NCBI RefSeq assembly: GCF_001270265.1
Contig: NZ_LGAP01000015.1
Coordinates: 86,096 to 150,095 of the forward strand
Length of the DNA stretch: 64,000 nt
Reading direction: 5' to 3'
From: Ensifer adhaerens
GTDB taxonomy: Bacteria; Pseudomonadota; Alphaproteobacteria; Rhizobiales; Rhizobiaceae
Positions 7,466 to 15,906 of the stretch are shown here, one piece after another; the stretch's first letter is position 1; every line of letters begins with the position of its first letter. Made by a program: the position numbers and the translations under genes. Below the pieces are notes generated by a model. That model had not been told where the DNA came from and did no database searches. It saw only the letters and a list, made by a program, of their open reading frames with translations.

Positions 7466-9799
7466 TTGGCGAAGAACACGTCCCGCAATCCGCGTTATGC
7501 GGCCCTCAATGCGGGCGGCAACGAGGATACGCGTCGCCTGATCGACGCGAGCAATCGTCTGGCCGAAGAGATGAGCCGGATTTTTCCAGCCGACCCTGAC
7601 ATTGCCGACCGGCATTACTGGTTGGAAACGATCATCAACCACGTTCCCGACTATATCTACGCCAAGGATATCGAGGGCCGTTTCCTCATCGCCAACCAGG
7701 TCACCATCGCCGACAACGGACTGGAATCGCTTCGCGACATCATCGGCAAGACCGATTTCGACCTGCATCCGCCGCATCTGGCCAAAATCATCGACGACGT
7801 GGAGCGCCGGGTGATCGAGACGGGCGAGCCGATCTTCGGCATCGAAGAGCGCGCGATGGTAACCAAGGGCCGCGATCGCTGGCTGATGACGTCCAAAGTG
7901 CCATTGCGCAACAAGTGCGGCAAGATTGTCGGCATCGTCGGGGTGTCGCGCGACATCTCAGACCGAAAGGCCGCCGAACGACTGCTTGAAGGGCAGGCGC
8001 ATCTTCTGGAGATGATCGCCAACGGCCGGCCGCTGGAAGAGTTTTTCCGCGAACTGATCCTGCTGATCGAGGCGCTGGTGCCACGGATCCGCGGCTCTAT
8101 CCTGCTGCTGTCGGCCGACGGCGGCCGCTTGCTGCATGGCGCCGCACCGAACCTCGACGAAACCTATTGCGGCATGATCCACGGTGTGGAGATCGGGCCG
8201 AAAGCCGGCTCCTGCGGCACCGCCGCCTGGCGGGGCGAGCAGGTGATCGTTGCCGATATCTTCACCGATCCGCTCTGGGAGGATTATCGCGAGATCGTTC
8301 AGCTCTACGAGTTCAGGGCCTGTTGGTCGACGCCGATCCATTCGCGTGAGCGAAAGGTGCTCGGCACCTTTGCCCTCTATTCCGAGGCGGTGTGTGTTCC
8401 CGACGAGTCCCAGAAAGAATTGATCGCCATGGCCGCTCATCTGGCTGGCATTGCGATCGAGCGCAAGCAGGCTGAAGACCGCATCAGCTTCATGGCTCAC
8501 CACGACGCGCTGACCGGCTTGCCGAACCGGGCACTGTTCGAGGAGCAGGTCGCCGAGGCCCTGGAGGCGTTGCGCGGGACGGGGCATTGGGCGGTGCTCG
8601 CCTTCCTCGATCTCGACAACTTCAAGCTCGTCAACGACACGCTCGGCCATGCAGCGGGCGACGAACTGCTCAAGATGACCGCCACGCGCATGCGCGCATC
8701 GGTGCGCAAGTCCGACATTGTCGTCCGTGTCGGCGGCGATGAATTCATTCTTCTTCTGAACGGCCTGCCATGCGAGCGCGATGTCGTGCTTGCCCGTCTC
8801 GAGGATATTCGAGCGGCTATCGCTGCTCCCATGCAGATCAACGGCCACAGCCTGCAGATATCCTGCAGCATGGGCGTCGCCTGCTTCCCCAACCAGGGCA
8901 AAACCGTCGGCGAGTTGCTCGCCAATGCTGACATGGCGATGTATCGGGCCAAGGAGCTCGGTCGCAACAATCTGCAGGTCTTTACCGAGGAGATGGCCGG
9001 CAAGGCGCACGAAAAGCTGCTGAAACAGGCGGAGTTGCGTGAAGCGATCTCTCGCGAGGAGTTCCTGCTGCACTTCCAGCCGCAGATGAATCTTGAAACC
9101 GGCCGGGTGTTTGCCGCCGAAGCGCTGCTTCGCTGGCACCATCCCGAGCGCGGCATGGTTTCGCCGGCGGATTTCATTCCGCTGGCCGAGGAGACCGGGC
9201 TGATCGTGCCGATCGGCGACTGGGTGCTGCGCGCCGCCTGCCGACAGTGCAAGGCCTGGCATGACGCCGGGCTGCCGTTGCTGATCGTCAGCGTCAACGT
9301 TTCCGCGCGGCAGTTCCGCGAGCGAAACTGGGCCGCGCATGTTGCTGCCGTTCTCGCCGAGGTCGGACTTGACCCGCGGTACCTCGAGCTGGAGCTGACC
9401 GAGAGCCTGATCATGCAGGACGTGCCGGGTGCATTGGCGACGATGCACGAGCTGGAAGCGATCGGCGTTCATCTGGCAATCGACGATTTCGGCACGGGAT
9501 ATTCGAGCCTCAGTGCATTGAAGCGGTTTCCTGTGCGTCGCCTGAAGATCGACCGCTCCTTCGTCGAGGACATTCCGGCCAATGTCGACGACAAGGCCAT
9601 CACCGCGGCGATCATATCGCTGGCGCAGAATCTCGGCCTGCGGGTGATTGCCGAAGGGGTAGAGACCCAAGCGCAGGTGGAGTTCCTGCGCCACAGCGGT
9701 TGCGACGAGATCCAAGGCTATTTCTTCAGCCGGCCGCTCGCGTCCGCCGATTTTGCTGCGCTGTTGCGCCAGCCCGGCTTGAACGCAGACGGCATCTGA
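7466..9799 (+). CDS. PAS-GAF-GGDEF-EAL c-di-GMP signalling protein
   Basis: This is a cytoplasmic protein of about 777 aa with four domains: PAS (about residues 48-165), GAF (about 175-335), GGDEF (about 340-505) and EAL (about 520-770). The GGDEF motif is intact (residues 423-427, preceded by RV). In the EAL domain, EALLRW starts at residue 552 and DDFGTGYSS at about 673, so both diguanylate cyclase and phosphodiesterase activity are possible. It has no membrane helices. Two start codons have ribosome binding sites: TTG 7400 with GGGAGGG, and TTG 7466 with GGAGG six nt upstream. I chose 7466 because the extra 22 residues look non-coding. The sensory ligand is unknown. Confidence 0.92.
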   Translation: MAKNTSRNPRYAALNAGGNEDTRRLIDASNRLAEEMSRIFPADPDIADRHYWLETIINHVPDYIYAKDIEGRFLIANQVTIADNGLESLRDIIGKTDFDLHPPHLAKIIDDVERRVIETGEPIFGIEERAMVTKGRDRWLMTSKVPLRNKCGKIVGIVGVSRDISDRKAAERLLEGQAHLLEMIANGRPLEEFFRELILLIEALVPRIRGSILLLSADGGRLLHGAAPNLDETYCGMIHGVEIGPKAGSCGTAAWRGEQVIVADIFTDPLWEDYREIVQLYEFRACWSTPIHSRERKVLGTFALYSEAVCVPDESQKELIAMAAHLAGIAIERKQAEDRISFMAHHDALTGLPNRALFEEQVAEALEALRGTGHWAVLAFLDLDNFKLVNDTLGHAAGDELLKMTATRMRASVRKSDIVVRVGGDEFILLLNGLPCERDVVLARLEDIRAAIAAPMQINGHSLQISCSMGVACFPNQGKTVGELLANADMAMYRAKELGRNNLQVFTEEMAGKAHEKLLKQAELREAISREEFLLHFQPQMNLETGRVFAAEALLRWHHPERGMVSPADFIPLAEETGLIVPIGDWVLRAACRQCKAWHDAGLPLLIVSVNVSARQFRERNWAAHVAAVLAEVGLDPRYLELELTESLIMQDVPGALATMHELEAIGVHLAIDDFGTGYSSLSALKRFPVRRLKIDRSFVEDIPANVDDKAITAAIISLAQNLGLRVIAEGVETQAQVEFLRHSGCDEIQGYFFSRPLASADFAALLRQPGLNADGI

Positions 9800-9980
9800 T
9801 TTGTGCCGTCGCATCCGCTATCAGGCTGCCGGAAATGTGAACCGACGTTGATTGGCACAAGCCTCGTTCCAGCCGTAGATGCCAGCTTTCTCAAATTGAG
9901 CGGGTCTGCGCGAATCGTTTCATTAATCAATTTCGTGCAGCACTCCAGTTCGTCGCCGCACTCAAGCCTTTCAGAGTTCG

Positions 9981-10769
9981 ATGTCCTCTTCAGTCATTTT
10001 CTCCCGCCGCCAGTTCCTCCGCACATCAGGCATCGCGCTTGCCTCGGCAGGCCTTGCAAGCTGCACGTCCTCGATGAACACCGACCGCTTCCGCCAGGAA
10101 ACCGCGCCGGTCTTCCGCAACCCAGCTCTTGAAGGGGGTTGGGTCGATCCGCGTGCCGAGGGCATTCTGGAAGGGCCGATCAATGAAGGTCCGCTGCCGA
10201 TGGGCCTGCCGCCGCAGAGCGCCTATTACGGCAACATTTACGCTGCTATCGACGATGGCGGTTATCAGATTCCGGCCGTGCCTTACCGCCAGATCGACGC
10301 GCGTTTCTATCGCCAGGAAGTCAGCGACCCCTTTGGCGAGCGCCCAGGCACCATCGTCGTCGATACCGGCGACCGGTTCCTCTATCTGATCCAGCCCGGT
10401 GGCAGCGCACTGCGCTACGGTGTCGGTCTCGGTCGCGAGGGTTTTGCCTGGTCCGGCCGCGGCGTCATCCAGTGGAAGAAGAAGTGGCCGCGCTGGACGC
10501 CGCCCGATTCGATGATCGCACGTCAGCCGCAACTGGCGAAGTATTCCGCCGGCAATGGCGGCATGGCGCCGGGGGTCGGCAACCCGCTGGGTGCCCGTGC
10601 GCTCTACATCTTCCAGAACGGGCAGGACACGCTTTACCGCGTGCACGGGTCGCCCGAATGGAAGTCGATCGGCAAGGCCGTTTCGTCCGGTTGCGTGCGC
10701 ATGCTCAACCAGGATGTCATGGATCTCTATGACCGCGTGCGCGGCAAGGCGCCGATCCTCGTCGTCTGA
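9981..10769 (+). CDS. L,D-transpeptidase (ErfK/YbiS/YkuD family), Tat lipoprotein
   Basis: This 262-aa protein carries a YkuD domain that forms 3-3 peptidoglycan cross-links or attaches proteins to the wall. The N-terminus has both a twin-arginine motif (SRRQFLR, residues 8-14) and a lipobox LASC with the lipidated Cys at residue 28, so it is probably a Tat-exported lipoprotein. The catalytic signature is complete: HGSPEW, then SSGCVRM with the nucleophile Cys at residue 238. GTIVVDTGDRFLYLIQPGG starts the domain near residue 115. It is one of the multiple L,D-transpeptidases typical of rhizobia and stands alone. Confidence 0.92.
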   Translation: MSSSVIFSRRQFLRTSGIALASAGLASCTSSMNTDRFRQETAPVFRNPALEGGWVDPRAEGILEGPINEGPLPMGLPPQSAYYGNIYAAIDDGGYQIPAVPYRQIDARFYRQEVSDPFGERPGTIVVDTGDRFLYLIQPGGSALRYGVGLGREGFAWSGRGVIQWKKKWPRWTPPDSMIARQPQLAKYSAGNGGMAPGVGNPLGARALYIFQNGQDTLYRVHGSPEWKSIGKAVSSGCVRMLNQDVMDLYDRVRGKAPILVV

Positions 10770-10801
10770 TCTGCCTTTGTAGCGCCGCGCGTCAAGACAG
10801 T

Positions 10802-10832
10802 CCGGGTGCCCGCACCACGGCGCCCGGTTCCT
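10802..10832. terminator. Candidate bidirectional terminator hairpin
   Basis: CCGGGTGCC and GGCGCCCGG form a 9-bp stem, with one G-T pair, around an 8-nt loop. It lies between the convergent L,D-transpeptidase and ohrR genes and is followed by TTCCTGTTCC. There is no real T tract, so the call is tentative. Confidence 0.35.
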
Positions 10833-10922
10833 GTTCCGCGCAAAATCGGCGCGGTCACCGCGATCTCGGCAAGCTTCTTAAGTCTTGACGTTTCGACGTT
10901 GCCATCGGTGCGATGGCGACGA

Positions 10923-11399
10923 TTAGCTTTCGCTCTCGCCCGAGGAGAGCTGTCGCGTCAACTGATGCAGGGTTTCCCTGATTTCGCCGGCTTCCTCCAG
11001 GCTGCATCCCGACGCCTTGCCGATATCTGCAAGAATGCCGAAGGCCTCTGTCTTGAGGTCGCGGCCTTTCGCCGTCAGGCTGACGATCACCTGCCGTTCG
11101 TCGCCGGGATCGCGTTGGCGACCGACATAGCCTGCCGCCTCCAACCGCTTCAAGAGAGGGGACAGCGTTCCCGAATCGAGCCCAATCTCCTCGCCGATGC
11201 GCTTGACCGTCATTTCGTCCTGTTGCCAGAGCGCCAGCAGCACGAGATATTGCGGGTAGGTGAGGCCGAAACGATCGAGCAGCGGCTTGTACGCGCGGTT
11301 GAAGGCATGCGCAGCAGAATAGACGGCGAAACAGAGTTGTTTTCCGAGCGTCAGCGCCTCGTCCGGGAGCCTATCGAATTGTGCCGCTTTGGTCGTCAT
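10923..11399 (-). CDS. ohrR: Organic hydroperoxide sensor, MarR family
   Basis: This 158-aa MarR-family repressor is the peroxide sensor of the ohr system. The central winged helix includes LLALWQQDEMTVKRIGEEIGLDSGTLSPLLKRLEAAGYV and the wing RQRDPGDERQVIVSLT. The redox-sensing cysteine is at residue 23 in LGKQLCFAVYSA. A second cysteine at residue 132 in KASGCSLEE suggests a two-Cys OhrR, which forms an intersubunit disulfide when oxidised by organic peroxides, as in Xanthomonas. It is divergent from ohr with a 117-bp spacer full of palindromes, the expected operator arrangement. Confidence 0.93.
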   Translation of the reverse strand: MTTKAAQFDRLPDEALTLGKQLCFAVYSAAHAFNRAYKPLLDRFGLTYPQYLVLLALWQQDEMTVKRIGEEIGLDSGTLSPLLKRLEAAGYVGRQRDPGDERQVIVSLTAKGRDLKTEAFGILADIGKASGCSLEEAGEIRETLHQLTRQLSSGESES

Positions 11400-11410
11400 T
11401 CCGGCATTGT

Positions 11411-11475
11411 TGCAAATTTAGGTCGAAAATGCAATTTGCAAAATTAATTTGCGTGCAATTTAATTTTGCGATATG
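11411..11475. promoter_or_regulatory. OhrR operator cluster in the ohrR-ohr intergenic region
   Basis: The AT-rich spacer holds several overlapping dyads. TGCAATTTGCA (11430-11440) is a perfect palindrome around one central T. GCAAAATTAATTTGC (11438-11452) has GCAAA/TTTGC arms. A third pair, GCAA and TTGC, lies in 11455-11469. GCAAATTT at 11412-11419 is a further half site. OhrR proteins bind AT-rich palindromes of this kind and control both divergent genes. The assignment of exact sites is inference. Confidence 0.7.
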
Positions 11476-11516
11476 TGATCCGCATCGACATCGAAACCGC
11501 AAAGGAGACCCCGCCA

Positions 11517-11939
11517 ATGCCCATTCTCTATCGTACCACTGCATCCGCAACCGGTGGCCGTGCAGGCCAGGCCAAGAGCGCCGATGGCGTTCTCGACGTC
11601 ACGCTGACCGTGCCGAAGGAACTGGGCGGCGACGGCGCCCGCGGCACCAATCCCGAGCAGCTTTTCGCAGCCGGCTATTCCGCCTGCTTCCTCGGTGCGC
11701 TCAAGTTCGTCGCCGGCAAGGAAAAGGTAAAGCTTCCCGAAGACACCACGGTGACGGGCACGGTCGGCATCGGCCCGCGTGAGGACGGCACGGGCTTCGG
11801 CATCGACGCCGCGCTCGAAATCTCGTCGCCGGGCGTCGACAAGGCGGTTCTCGAAGATCTTGTCCAGAAGGCGCATATCGTTTGCCCCTACAGCCACGCG
11901 ACCAAGGGCAATATCGACGTCACGCTCACTGTCGCCTGA
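11517..11939 (+). CDS. ohr: Organic hydroperoxide resistance protein Ohr
   Basis: This 140-aa cytoplasmic Ohr/OsmC-family thiol peroxidase reduces organic hydroperoxides, using lipoyl or dihydrolipoamide-linked thiols as reductant. The catalytic cysteine lies in [15 protein letters not shown] (near residue 61) and the second in [18 protein letters not shown] (near residue 125). The length equals the family norm. The frame opens at 11466, but ATG 11517 has AAAGGAGA nine bases upstream and gives the canonical start [17 protein letters not shown]. It is divergent from ohrR, its likely repressor, and is followed by a strong terminator. Confidence 0.95.
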   Translation: MPILYRTTASATGGRAGQAKSADGVLDVTLTVPKELGGDGARGTNPEQLFAAGYSACFLGALKFVAGKEKVKLPEDTTVTGTVGIGPREDGTGFGIDAALEISSPGVDKAVLEDLVQKAHIVCPYSHATKGNIDVTLTVA

Positions 11940-11965
11940 GGCCCTCATTTCGCTGAGAAAATAAC

Positions 11966-12000
11966 AAAGCCCGGCGGGATGGTTCCCGCCGGGCTTTGTT
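11966..12000 (+). terminator. Rho-independent terminator of ohr
   Basis: A perfect 14-bp stem, AAAGCCCGGCGGGA paired with TCCCGCCGGGCTTT around a TGGT loop, begins 26 nt after the ohr stop and continues into GTTG. The flanking A and T runs fit intrinsic termination. Confidence 0.85.
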
Positions 12001-12135
12001 GTATGCCTTGATGCTCAGATCCTCGCGTCATTGACGGCGAGATGGAGCGCTATCCGATGCAGGCACGCCCTGATCCGGCGGACCAGGGCGTTCAGAAATC
12101 GTCATTCGTATAGTCTTGGCGGACAGCGTCCGCGA

Positions 12136-13698
12136 CTAGCGCCTGCTGAGGCTGCCGAGGATGCCGCGAACCAAAGCGCGACCAACCTGGGTCGCAACGG
12201 TGCGGGCAACCGATTTCATCGCCGCTTCCACCACGGTCTCCCGTTGATATCCGGAGGAACGCGGACGGGCCTGCTTTCCGGCAGGCGCCGCCGGCTCGTC
12301 GTCGCCGAAGCCCGGAAGCGTCCAGCGGCTACCGCCGGTATTGGCTTCCACCGGTTCCTGCTCGGCCTGCTGCTGCGCTTCCGCCGCTTTCTTCGCCCGT
12401 GCCGTCAGCATTTCATAGGCCGATTCACGGTCGAAATCTTCGTCGTACTGGCCACGAACGGGACTGACATCCATGACCTTCTGCCGCTCGTCCGCCGTCA
12501 GCGGGCCGACGCGGGACTGCGGCGGTCGCACCAAGGTGCGCTCCACCATCGTCGGCGCGCCCTTGCCTTCGAGGGTGGAGACCAGGGCCTCGCCGGTGCC
12601 GAGATTGGTGATGACCGTCGCGCAGTCGAACTCCGGGTTCGGACGGAAGGTGTCGGCGGCGGTCTTCACCGCCTTCTGGTCGCGCGGCGTATAGGCGCGC
12701 AGCGCATGTTGGACGCGGTTGCCGAGCTGGCCGAGGATCGTTTCCGGTACGTCGAGCGGGTTTTGTGTCACGAAATAGACGCCGACGCCCTTGGAGCGGA
12801 TGAGGCGCACGACCTGTTCGACGCGCTCGGTCAGCACTTTTGGCGCATCGTTGAACAGCAGATGCGCTTCGTCGAAGAAGAACACCAGCTTCGGCTTTTC
12901 GGGATCGCCGACTTCGGGCAGCTCCTCGAACAGCTCGGACAGCAGCCAGAGCAGGAAGGTCGCGTAGAGGCGCGGGTTCATCATCAGCTTGTCGGCGGCA
13001 AGCACCGAGATCGCGCCGCGCCCGTCATTGGTCGTGCGCATGATGTCGGTGATCTTCAGCGCCGGTTCGCCGAAGAAATGTTCGGCGCCCTGCTGTTCCA
13101 AGATCAGCAGTTCGCGCTGGATCGAGCCGACCGAGGCCTTGGAGATAAAGCCGAACTGGTTGGAAAGCTGGGTGGCGTTCTCGCCCATGTAGTTGAGCAG
13201 CGCCTGCAGGTCCTTCAGATCGAGCAGCGGCAGGCCGCCCTGGTCGGCGATCTTGAAGGCGATGTTGAGCACGCCTTCCTGGGCATCCGTCGCGTTCATC
13301 AGTCGCGACAGGAGGAGGGGACCCATTTCCGACATGGTGGTGCGGACGCGGTGGCCCTTTTCCCCGTAGAGATCCCAGAAGATCACGGGAAATTCCTGGA
13401 ACTCGTACGGATTGGTCGGCAGGCCGATCTGTTCGGCGCGCTTGAGGATGAAGTCCTTGGTCTCGCCGATCGCGCCGATGCCCGAGAGGTCGCCCTTGAC
13501 GTCGGCGCAGAACACCGGGACGCCGGCGTTCGCAAACCCTTCGGCGAGGATCTGCAGGGTGATGGTTTTGCCGGTGCCGGTGGCGCCGGTGATGAGCCCG
13601 TGGCGGTTGCCGAATTTCAGCTCGAGATATTCGCCTTTGTTGATCGAATCGTCCGGCTTGCGGCTGGCGCCGATAAAGAGCTTGCCTTCTTCCACCAT
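12136..13698 (-). CDS. HerA-like helicase/ATPase (DUF853, YjgR-like)
   Basis: This 520-aa P-loop ATPase belongs to the DUF853/YjgR branch of the HerA-FtsK superfamily. The Walker A motif GATGTGKT is at residues 38-45 and the Walker B motif LVFFFDEAHLLF is near residue 270. RSKGVGVYFVTQNPLDVP contains the sensor segment. The N-terminal ILIGASRKP-type strand and the NRHGLITGATG start are typical of the family. The C-terminal 100 residues are low in complexity (Glu/Gln/Ala then Ser/Arg) and probably disordered. The cellular role is not established. It is a single gene with no nuclease partner such as NurA. Confidence 0.88.
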   Translation of the reverse strand: MVEEGKLFIGASRKPDDSINKGEYLELKFGNRHGLITGATGTGKTITLQILAEGFANAGVPVFCADVKGDLSGIGAIGETKDFILKRAEQIGLPTNPYEFQEFPVIFWDLYGEKGHRVRTTMSEMGPLLLSRLMNATDAQEGVLNIAFKIADQGGLPLLDLKDLQALLNYMGENATQLSNQFGFISKASVGSIQRELLILEQQGAEHFFGEPALKITDIMRTTNDGRGAISVLAADKLMMNPRLYATFLLWLLSELFEELPEVGDPEKPKLVFFFDEAHLLFNDAPKVLTERVEQVVRLIRSKGVGVYFVTQNPLDVPETILGQLGNRVQHALRAYTPRDQKAVKTAADTFRPNPEFDCATVITNLGTGEALVSTLEGKGAPTMVERTLVRPPQSRVGPLTADERQKVMDVSPVRGQYDEDFDRESAYEMLTARAKKAAEAQQQAEQEPVEANTGGSRWTLPGFGDDEPAAPAGKQARPRSSGYQRETVVEAAMKSVARTVATQVGRALVRGILGSLSRR

Positions 13699-14057
13699 GT
13701 GGGCTTCATCTCCGTTTCATCAATGAAAGCGGGCGGTTCGCGACTTGTCTGCCGGGGCCCGTCATCGAAATGTGGCTCGACCCTGTTATAGGCGGTGCCG
13801 CTCCACCCGGCAACAAGGCGATTGTGGCGTGCAACCGCGAAACATGTCCCTTCAGCCGGGGGCCGATCGGTCGCATTGCCAACCGGTCACGACCGTGAAA
13901 CGATTGTTCTGAGCTGTGGAATTGCTTTGCTGCGAGACGCGCTACGGGCTGCCCGAAAGCTGGTGGATTGCTCGGCATTCCATCCATAGTCGCTTGTTAT
14001 TTCGCAAGCGATCATTTACCTTGACGTCAACGTCAAAATTCAACGAGGGAGTTTTCC
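13699..14057. other. Intergenic region between HerA-like and DUF2267-like genes
   Basis: These 359 bp contain no ORF I can support. The only clear structure is the 16-bp dyad at 14021-14036 just upstream of the next gene, listed separately. Confidence 0.6.
14021..14036. promoter_or_regulatory. Perfect dyad TTGACGTCAACGTCAA upstream of DUF2267-like gene
   Basis: The 16-mer consists of TTGACGT and its exact inverse ACGTCAA separated by CA. It ends 21 bp before the ATG at 14058, so a bound repressor would block initiation. The form resembles the ACGT-centred dyads bound by MerR-family LiuR-type regulators in proteobacteria. That match is from memory and is inference. No MerR gene is adjacent. 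Confidence 0.5.
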
Positions 14058-14450
14058 ATGAATGAACTGGTCACGCGCGTAGCGGAGAATGTTGGCCTTG
14101 AGCCTGCGACGGCTGAGAAGGCTGTCGGCATGATCCTCGGCTTTCTGCAGCGCGAAGCGGCCGACGGCCCGGTTGCCCAGATGATCGAATCGATCCCGGG
14201 CGCAACCGACCTGATCGCACAGTATAACGGCGAGGGCACGGGCGGCGGCGGTCTGCTCGGCGGCCTGATGTCGGCGATCGGCGGCGGCGGTGTCATGGCG
14301 CTCGGCCAGCAGCTGATGAGCCAGGGCCTTGGCATGGGCGAGATCACCTCGCTCGCCAAGGAAACCATCGCTTTCGCCAAGGAAAAGGCTGGCGCCGACG
14401 TGGTCGACGAAGTCGTCGCCTCGGTCCCGGGCCTCAGCCAGTTCGTCTGA
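14058..14450 (+). CDS. DUF2267-like Gly-rich small protein
   Basis: This 130-aa acidic protein starts MNELVTRVAENVGLEPATAEKAVGMILGFLQREA, resembling the helical N-terminus of DUF2267 proteins. A glycine-rich middle (about residues 55-80, GTGGGGLLGGLMSAIGGGG) links it to a helical C-terminus ending in VASVPGLSQFV. There is no signal peptide. The ATG has CGAGGGAG upstream and a strong terminator follows. A palindromic dyad sits just upstream, so expression is probably regulated. No biochemical function is known for the family. Confidence 0.75.
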   Translation: MNELVTRVAENVGLEPATAEKAVGMILGFLQREAADGPVAQMIESIPGATDLIAQYNGEGTGGGGLLGGLMSAIGGGGVMALGQQLMSQGLGMGEITSLAKETIAFAKEKAGADVVDEVVASVPGLSQFV

Positions 14451-14472
14451 TCGCTTTCGGACGCGTTTAAAG

Positions 14473-14510
14473 AAAAACCCACCGGCGCTCGTGCCCGGTG
14501 GGTTTTTTGT
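14473..14510 (+). terminator. Rho-independent terminator
   Basis: AAAACCCACCGG and CCCGGTGGGTTTTTT form a long GC stem with flanking A and T tracts, starting about 20 nt after the DUF2267-like stop. Confidence 0.85.
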
Positions 14511-14537
14511 TGTCGGGGCGTCATGCCCTGGACGGCG

Positions 14538-14696
14538 CTAACCGTCCGCGCCGTGCTCCAGCCGCCGCATCGCCTCGATCTGGCTTTCCGTTTCCCGTGC
14601 GTCGGCTCGGTGAAAGGGCAGTCCTTTTGCCAGGCTCGGCACCAGCACGTCAAAGGGCAGCGTCTTGATCAGTGCCAGCGAGGCGAGATAGGCCAC
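14538..14696 (-). pseudogene. 52-codon reading frame after the MFS gene: frameshifted tail or small ORF
   Basis: From about 14696 down to a TAG at 14538-14540, the minus-strand frame beginning GTG GCC TAT has almost entirely G/C third positions and reads as a plausible protein segment (VAYLASLALIKTLPFDVLVPSL and onward). The MFS frame loses its codon bias over the same bases before stopping at 14650. Either the MFS gene has suffered a frameshift near 14700, or a short separate gene starts at the GTG at 14696, which has GGGAG about 10 nt upstream. I do not recognise the peptide. Confidence 0.45.
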
Positions 14697-15906
14697 CCGG
14701 TCGCTGCTCCCGGGCCCTGGCGCCAAGGACGCGATCGAGGGTTGTCGAAAGCAGGATGCAGAAGAGCGCGCCCACGCCGATGAAGGCAGCACCCGACGTC
14801 CAGCCGTAAAGTTCGATCGCGGTCCCGACGGCGACGGGGCCGACGAGCTGCCCGAGATTGCTGCCTTGCATCAGCAGACCCATCGCCATCGGCGCGAGCG
14901 CCGGGCGTGGCGACAGCATCGGCACCGTCGAGATCAAGGTCGCGGGGATCAGCCCGCCGATCGCTGAAAACAGCACGCACAGTGCAAACGTCACCGTGTC
15001 ACCCGATTGCGAAAGGAAGATCCACAGGCCGGAGGCGCCCATAAGCGTGGCTGCAATGATAACGAGACGACTGCGGCCGATGCCTCGAGACAGCATGTTA
15101 CCCGCCGCAAGATTGCCGATGACGTTGGCAAGCGTGATGAGGGCGCTGAGCACGCCCGCAGGTCCAAGCGAAACGTTCATGCGCGCGACGAGCAGGATCG
15201 GCAGGAAGCTGGACAGCGTGAACGACATCAGGCTGTAGAGGGCGAAAAGCGCAAAGAGCAACACCGGCCCGCGGCTTGTCAGCGTTGCGGTCGCGTCCGT
15301 GCGGAAGCCGCTGGCGGATGCGCGGGGCCCGCTCTGCGACGGTGAGACCGCTGCGATGACCGTCAACAGGCTGAGGAGCGCAATCAGGCCGTTGATCCAC
15401 CAGATCGCCTGCCAACTCGCAAACAGCGGGCCTGAGAGCATCGCGATCGCCATGCCCGCCGGCATGAAGCAGCTCCAGAGCGCAAGGACGAGATCGCGCC
15501 GCGCGGAGGCGACAATGCGCATGAGGATCGCCGGACCGGCCACGACAACGAGCAGGAAACCGAACCCCTCGAAGATGCGGGACAGGATGAGCAGCGTGAA
15601 ATTCGGGCTTGCGGCACCGATCATGATGCCGAATGTGAGGATGCCCATGCCGACGCCGAGCATACGCCGGTCGCCGATCGTGGCGACCATGGCTCCGGCC
15701 GGCATGCCGCCGACGACGCCGACGATTGCGAAGACGGAGGTCAGCCATCCAAGCCCGGTCAGGTCGAGCCCGAGGTCTGCCTGCAGCAGAGGGCCGGCGA
15801 TCAGCCCCTTGCCGACCTGCATCGCTGCGACCATGCCGGCCGCAACGACTGCGGTGACTGCGATCCAGTCGGTTCTCTCCGGGGTAAAAGCGACGACCGC
15901 CGACAT
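14650..15906 (-). CDS. MFS transporter
   Basis: This 418-aa inner-membrane transporter has about 12 hydrophobic segments separated by a central loop (about residues 200-225, SQSGPRASASGFRTDATATL). The loop between helices 2 and 3 reads GAMVATIGDRRMLGVGM, a variant of the MFS signature GxLaDRxGrr. Its ATG overlaps the TGA of the upstream WrbA gene as TGATG, so both are in one operon. The last 20 residues after the final helix have poor codon bias, and a neighbouring frame looks coding, so the natural C-terminus may be shifted. Substrate unknown; coupling to a quinone reductase suggests a toxic or redox-active compound. Confidence 0.85.
   Translation of the reverse strand: MSAVVAFTPERTDWIAVTAVVAAGMVAAMQVGKGLIAGPLLQADLGLDLTGLGWLTSVFAIVGVVGGMPAGAMVATIGDRRMLGVGMGILTFGIMIGAASPNFTLLILSRIFEGFGFLLVVVAGPAILMRIVASARRDLVLALWSCFMPAGMAIAMLSGPLFASWQAIWWINGLIALLSLLTVIAAVSPSQSGPRASASGFRTDATATLTSRGPVLLFALFALYSLMSFTLSSFLPILLVARMNVSLGPAGVLSALITLANVIGNLAAGNMLSRGIGRSRLVIIAATLMGASGLWIFLSQSGDTVTFALCVLFSAIGGLIPATLISTVPMLSPRPALAPMAMGLLMQGSNLGQLVGPVAVGTAIELYGWTSGAAFIGVGALFCILLSTTLDRVLGARAREQRPGGLSRLAGTDQDAAL

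Noticed and set aside
7958..9814. 618-aa open frame on the minus strand
   Set aside because: It lies wholly opposite the PAS-GAF-GGDEF-EAL gene, has no domain I recognise, and is explained by the high G/C third position bias of the true gene.
12031..13791. 586-aa open frame on the plus strand
   Set aside because: It is antisense to the HerA-like ATPase, whose Walker motifs are clear.
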